A stretch of 5,300 bases of DNA. It comes from Methanobacteriota archaeon. Lineage in GTDB: Archaea > Thermoplasmatota > Thermoplasmata > RBG-16-68-12 > EA-27. Location: NCBI GenBank assembly GCA_016207545.1, contig JACQPO010000035.1:1-5300 (forward strand). The letters run 5' to 3'. The first letter of the stretch is position 1, and each line of letters starts with the position of its first letter. Below, one piece after another: positions 4,036 to 5,300 of the stretch. The position numbers were made by a program, and so were the translations under genes. The notes below the pieces were generated by a model. That model saw only the letters and a list, made by a program, of their open reading frames with translations. It did not search any database and was not told the DNA's origin.

Positions 4036-5300
4036 ATGGTTGGGGTCCGGCGGGCGCTCCTGTCCGTGTCGAACAAGGAGGGGCTCGCCGAGTTCGCGAA
4101 GGGGCTCGCGGACCTGAGCGTTGAGTTGTACGCGACGGAGGGCACGGCTTCGTTCCTCCGGTCCCACAGCATCTCCGTCCGCAACCTCGAGGACCTCACG
4201 GGTCACGGTTCGATCCTTGAAGGACGTGTGAAGACGCTTCACCCGAAGGTCCACGCCGGCATTTTGGCCGTGCCGACGAAGGAGGCCCACACGCGCGACC
4301 TTGCCGCCATCGGCGCGGAGCGGTTCGACCTCGTCGTCGTGAACCTGTACCCGTTCGCGGAGACCGTCGCGAAGGGCGCGTCCGAGGCGGAAGTTGTCGA
4401 GAACATCGACATCGGCGGCGTCGCACTTCTCCGGTCCGCCGCCAAGAACGCGGAACACGTCGCCGTCGTCTGCCATCCCCGCCAATACGGTCCTGTCTTC
4501 CAAGAGTGGCGGGACACGGGAGGGCTCCGCCGGGAGACGCGGAACCGACTCGCATTGGAGGCCTTCGAACTCACGTCCGGGTACGACAGCGCGATCTCGA
4601 ACTGGCTCGCCGCCCGGCTCGGGCACACGCTGCCGCCAAACCTGCGCCTCGCGTTCGACAGGACGAGGGACCTCCGTTACGGGGAGAACCCGTACCAGAA
4701 GGCCGCGTTCTACCGCGACCCTGCCGTGCGGGACCTGTCCCTCGCGGACTGCGACCAGCTCCACGGACAGGAGCTGTCGTTCAACAACCTCCTCGACTTC
4801 CATGCTGCGCTCGAATTGGCCGTGGAATTTGCGGAACCCGTGGCCGTCGTGATCAAGCACGGAAATCCGTCCGCGGTGGCGGTGCGCGATTCCCCTGGGA
4901 AGGCGTACGCGGCCGCGTACGCCGCGGACCCGAAGGCCGCTTATGGGTGCGTCGTCGGGTTCAACCGGCCCGTGGACCTGGAGGCCGCGAAGGCGATGAA
5001 GGGCCACTTCGTCGAAGGCATCCTGGCCCCGAACTTCGAGCCCGACGCGCTCGAACGGCTCCGAAAGCGGGAGAAAATCCGGCTCCTGAAGTCGAAGGGC
5101 GAATGGCGGCGCGACGGCGGCTGGCAGGCGATCCACATCCGTGGCGGCTTCCTCGTGCAGACGACCCACGCGGTCGACCTTGACCCTACGCAGCTGCGGG
5201 TTGTGACGAAGGCGAAGCCGACGGACGAGCACCTCCGCGACCTCCTGTTTGCGACGAAAGTGTGCAAGCACGCGAAGTCGAACGCGGTCGTGCTCGCGAA
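4036..5300 (+). CDS. purH: PurH, bifunctional AICAR transformylase/IMP cyclohydrolase (C-terminus beyond window)
   Basis: Catalyses the last two steps of purine synthesis in the cytosol: AICAR is formylated by 10-formyl-tetrahydrofolate, then the ring closes to IMP. 421 codons are open from the ATG at 4036 to the edge; full proteins are about 500-530 residues in bacteria, so roughly 100 are missing. The N-terminal cyclohydrolase domain has ALLSVSNKEGL at 7-17, EGRVKTLHPKVHAGIL at 62-77 (with the active-site Lys66-Thr67), VVNLYPF at 101-107 and IDIGGVALLRSAAKN at 123-137. The transformylase domain has RYGENPYQ at 214-221, the catalytic Lys-His pair as K274-H275 in IKHGNPSAV, and KSNAVVLA at the cut end. 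Usual KHxNPxG and FGG motifs read KHGNPSA and YGC here. Many archaea use PurP and PurO instead, so PurH implies folate use, in line with folD and metF. Its ATG follows GG too closely for a real ribosome site, suggesting a very short leader. Confidence 0.96.
   Translation, partial: MVGVRRALLSVSNKEGLAEFAKGLADLSVELYATEGTASFLRSHSISVRNLEDLTGHGSILEGRVKTLHPKVHAGILAVPTKEAHTRDLAAIGAERFDLVVVNLYPFAETVAKGASEAEVVENIDIGGVALLRSAAKNAEHVAVVCHPRQYGPVFQEWRDTGGLRRETRNRLALEAFELTSGYDSAISNWLAARLGHTLPPNLRLAFDRTRDLRYGENPYQKAAFYRDPAVRDLSLADCDQLHGQELSFNNLLDFHAALELAVEFAEPVAVVIKHGNPSAVAVRDSPGKAYAAAYAADPKAAYGCVVGFNRPVDLEAAKAMKGHFVEGILAPNFEPDALERLRKREKIRLLKSKGEWRRDGGWQAIHIRGGFLVQTTHAVDLDPTQLRVVTKAKPTDEHLRDLLFATKVCKHAKSNAVVLA

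Noticed and set aside
3283..5271. 662-codon minus-strand open frame as a single gene
   Set aside because: Only its downstream part (below about 3975) carries nucleotidyltransferase sequence; the rest is antisense to purH. The real start is the ATG at 3975, and even the real part is interrupted by a shifted segment.

Overview
This is a GC-rich (clearly above 60% by eye) window that I read as chromosomal DNA of an uncultivated archaeon, most likely Thermoplasmatota or a related euryarchaeal line. Three things point there. There is a gene of the archaeal geranylgeranyl-lipid reductase family. Several genes have TATA-box (box A) promoters placed so that transcripts would be leaderless or nearly so. 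GTG starts are common. The taxon assignment is inference.

Layout, left to right. Positions 1-250 (minus): N-terminal 83 residues of FolD, running off the left edge. Positions 251-521: divergent regulatory region with box-A-like sites, a G-rich purine tract and a long imperfect inverted repeat. Positions 522-1682 (plus): geranylgeranyl reductase-family flavoprotein. Positions 1721-2113 (minus): small membrane-anchored protein with a CARDB/DUF11-like beta domain. Positions 2114-2239: divergent promoter region with a textbook TATATA box. Positions 2240-3172 (plus): MetF-type methylenetetrahydrofolate reductase. Positions 3212-3975 (minus): ANT(4')/kanamycin-nucleotidyltransferase-like gene broken by three frameshifts and one in-frame TAG. 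Positions 3976-4035: very compact divergent promoter. Positions 4036-5300 (plus): first 421 residues of the bifunctional purine enzyme PurH, running off the right edge.

How the genes work together. FolD, MetF and PurH are all enzymes of folate-bound one-carbon metabolism. FolD interconverts methylene- and 10-formyl-tetrahydrofolate, MetF reduces the methylene form to methyl, and PurH uses 10-formyl-tetrahydrofolate for AICAR formylation before closing the ring to IMP. Three of them within 5 kb suggests a tetrahydrofolate-based C1 economy rather than the tetrahydromethanopterin/PurP/PurO route of many archaea. They are not one operon: strands alternate and unrelated genes lie between them. A CCAAACCTT element sits at the promoters of both folD and purH. 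The lipid reductase and the small membrane protein have no evident functional link to the C1 genes.

I saw no rRNA, tRNA, CRISPR, insertion sequence or convincing terminator. The two convergent gaps (1683-1720 and 3173-3211) are short and lack a T-rich terminator. I do not see a wholly new system. The most unusual items are the freshly decayed nucleotidyltransferase and the structured, G-rich folD upstream region.
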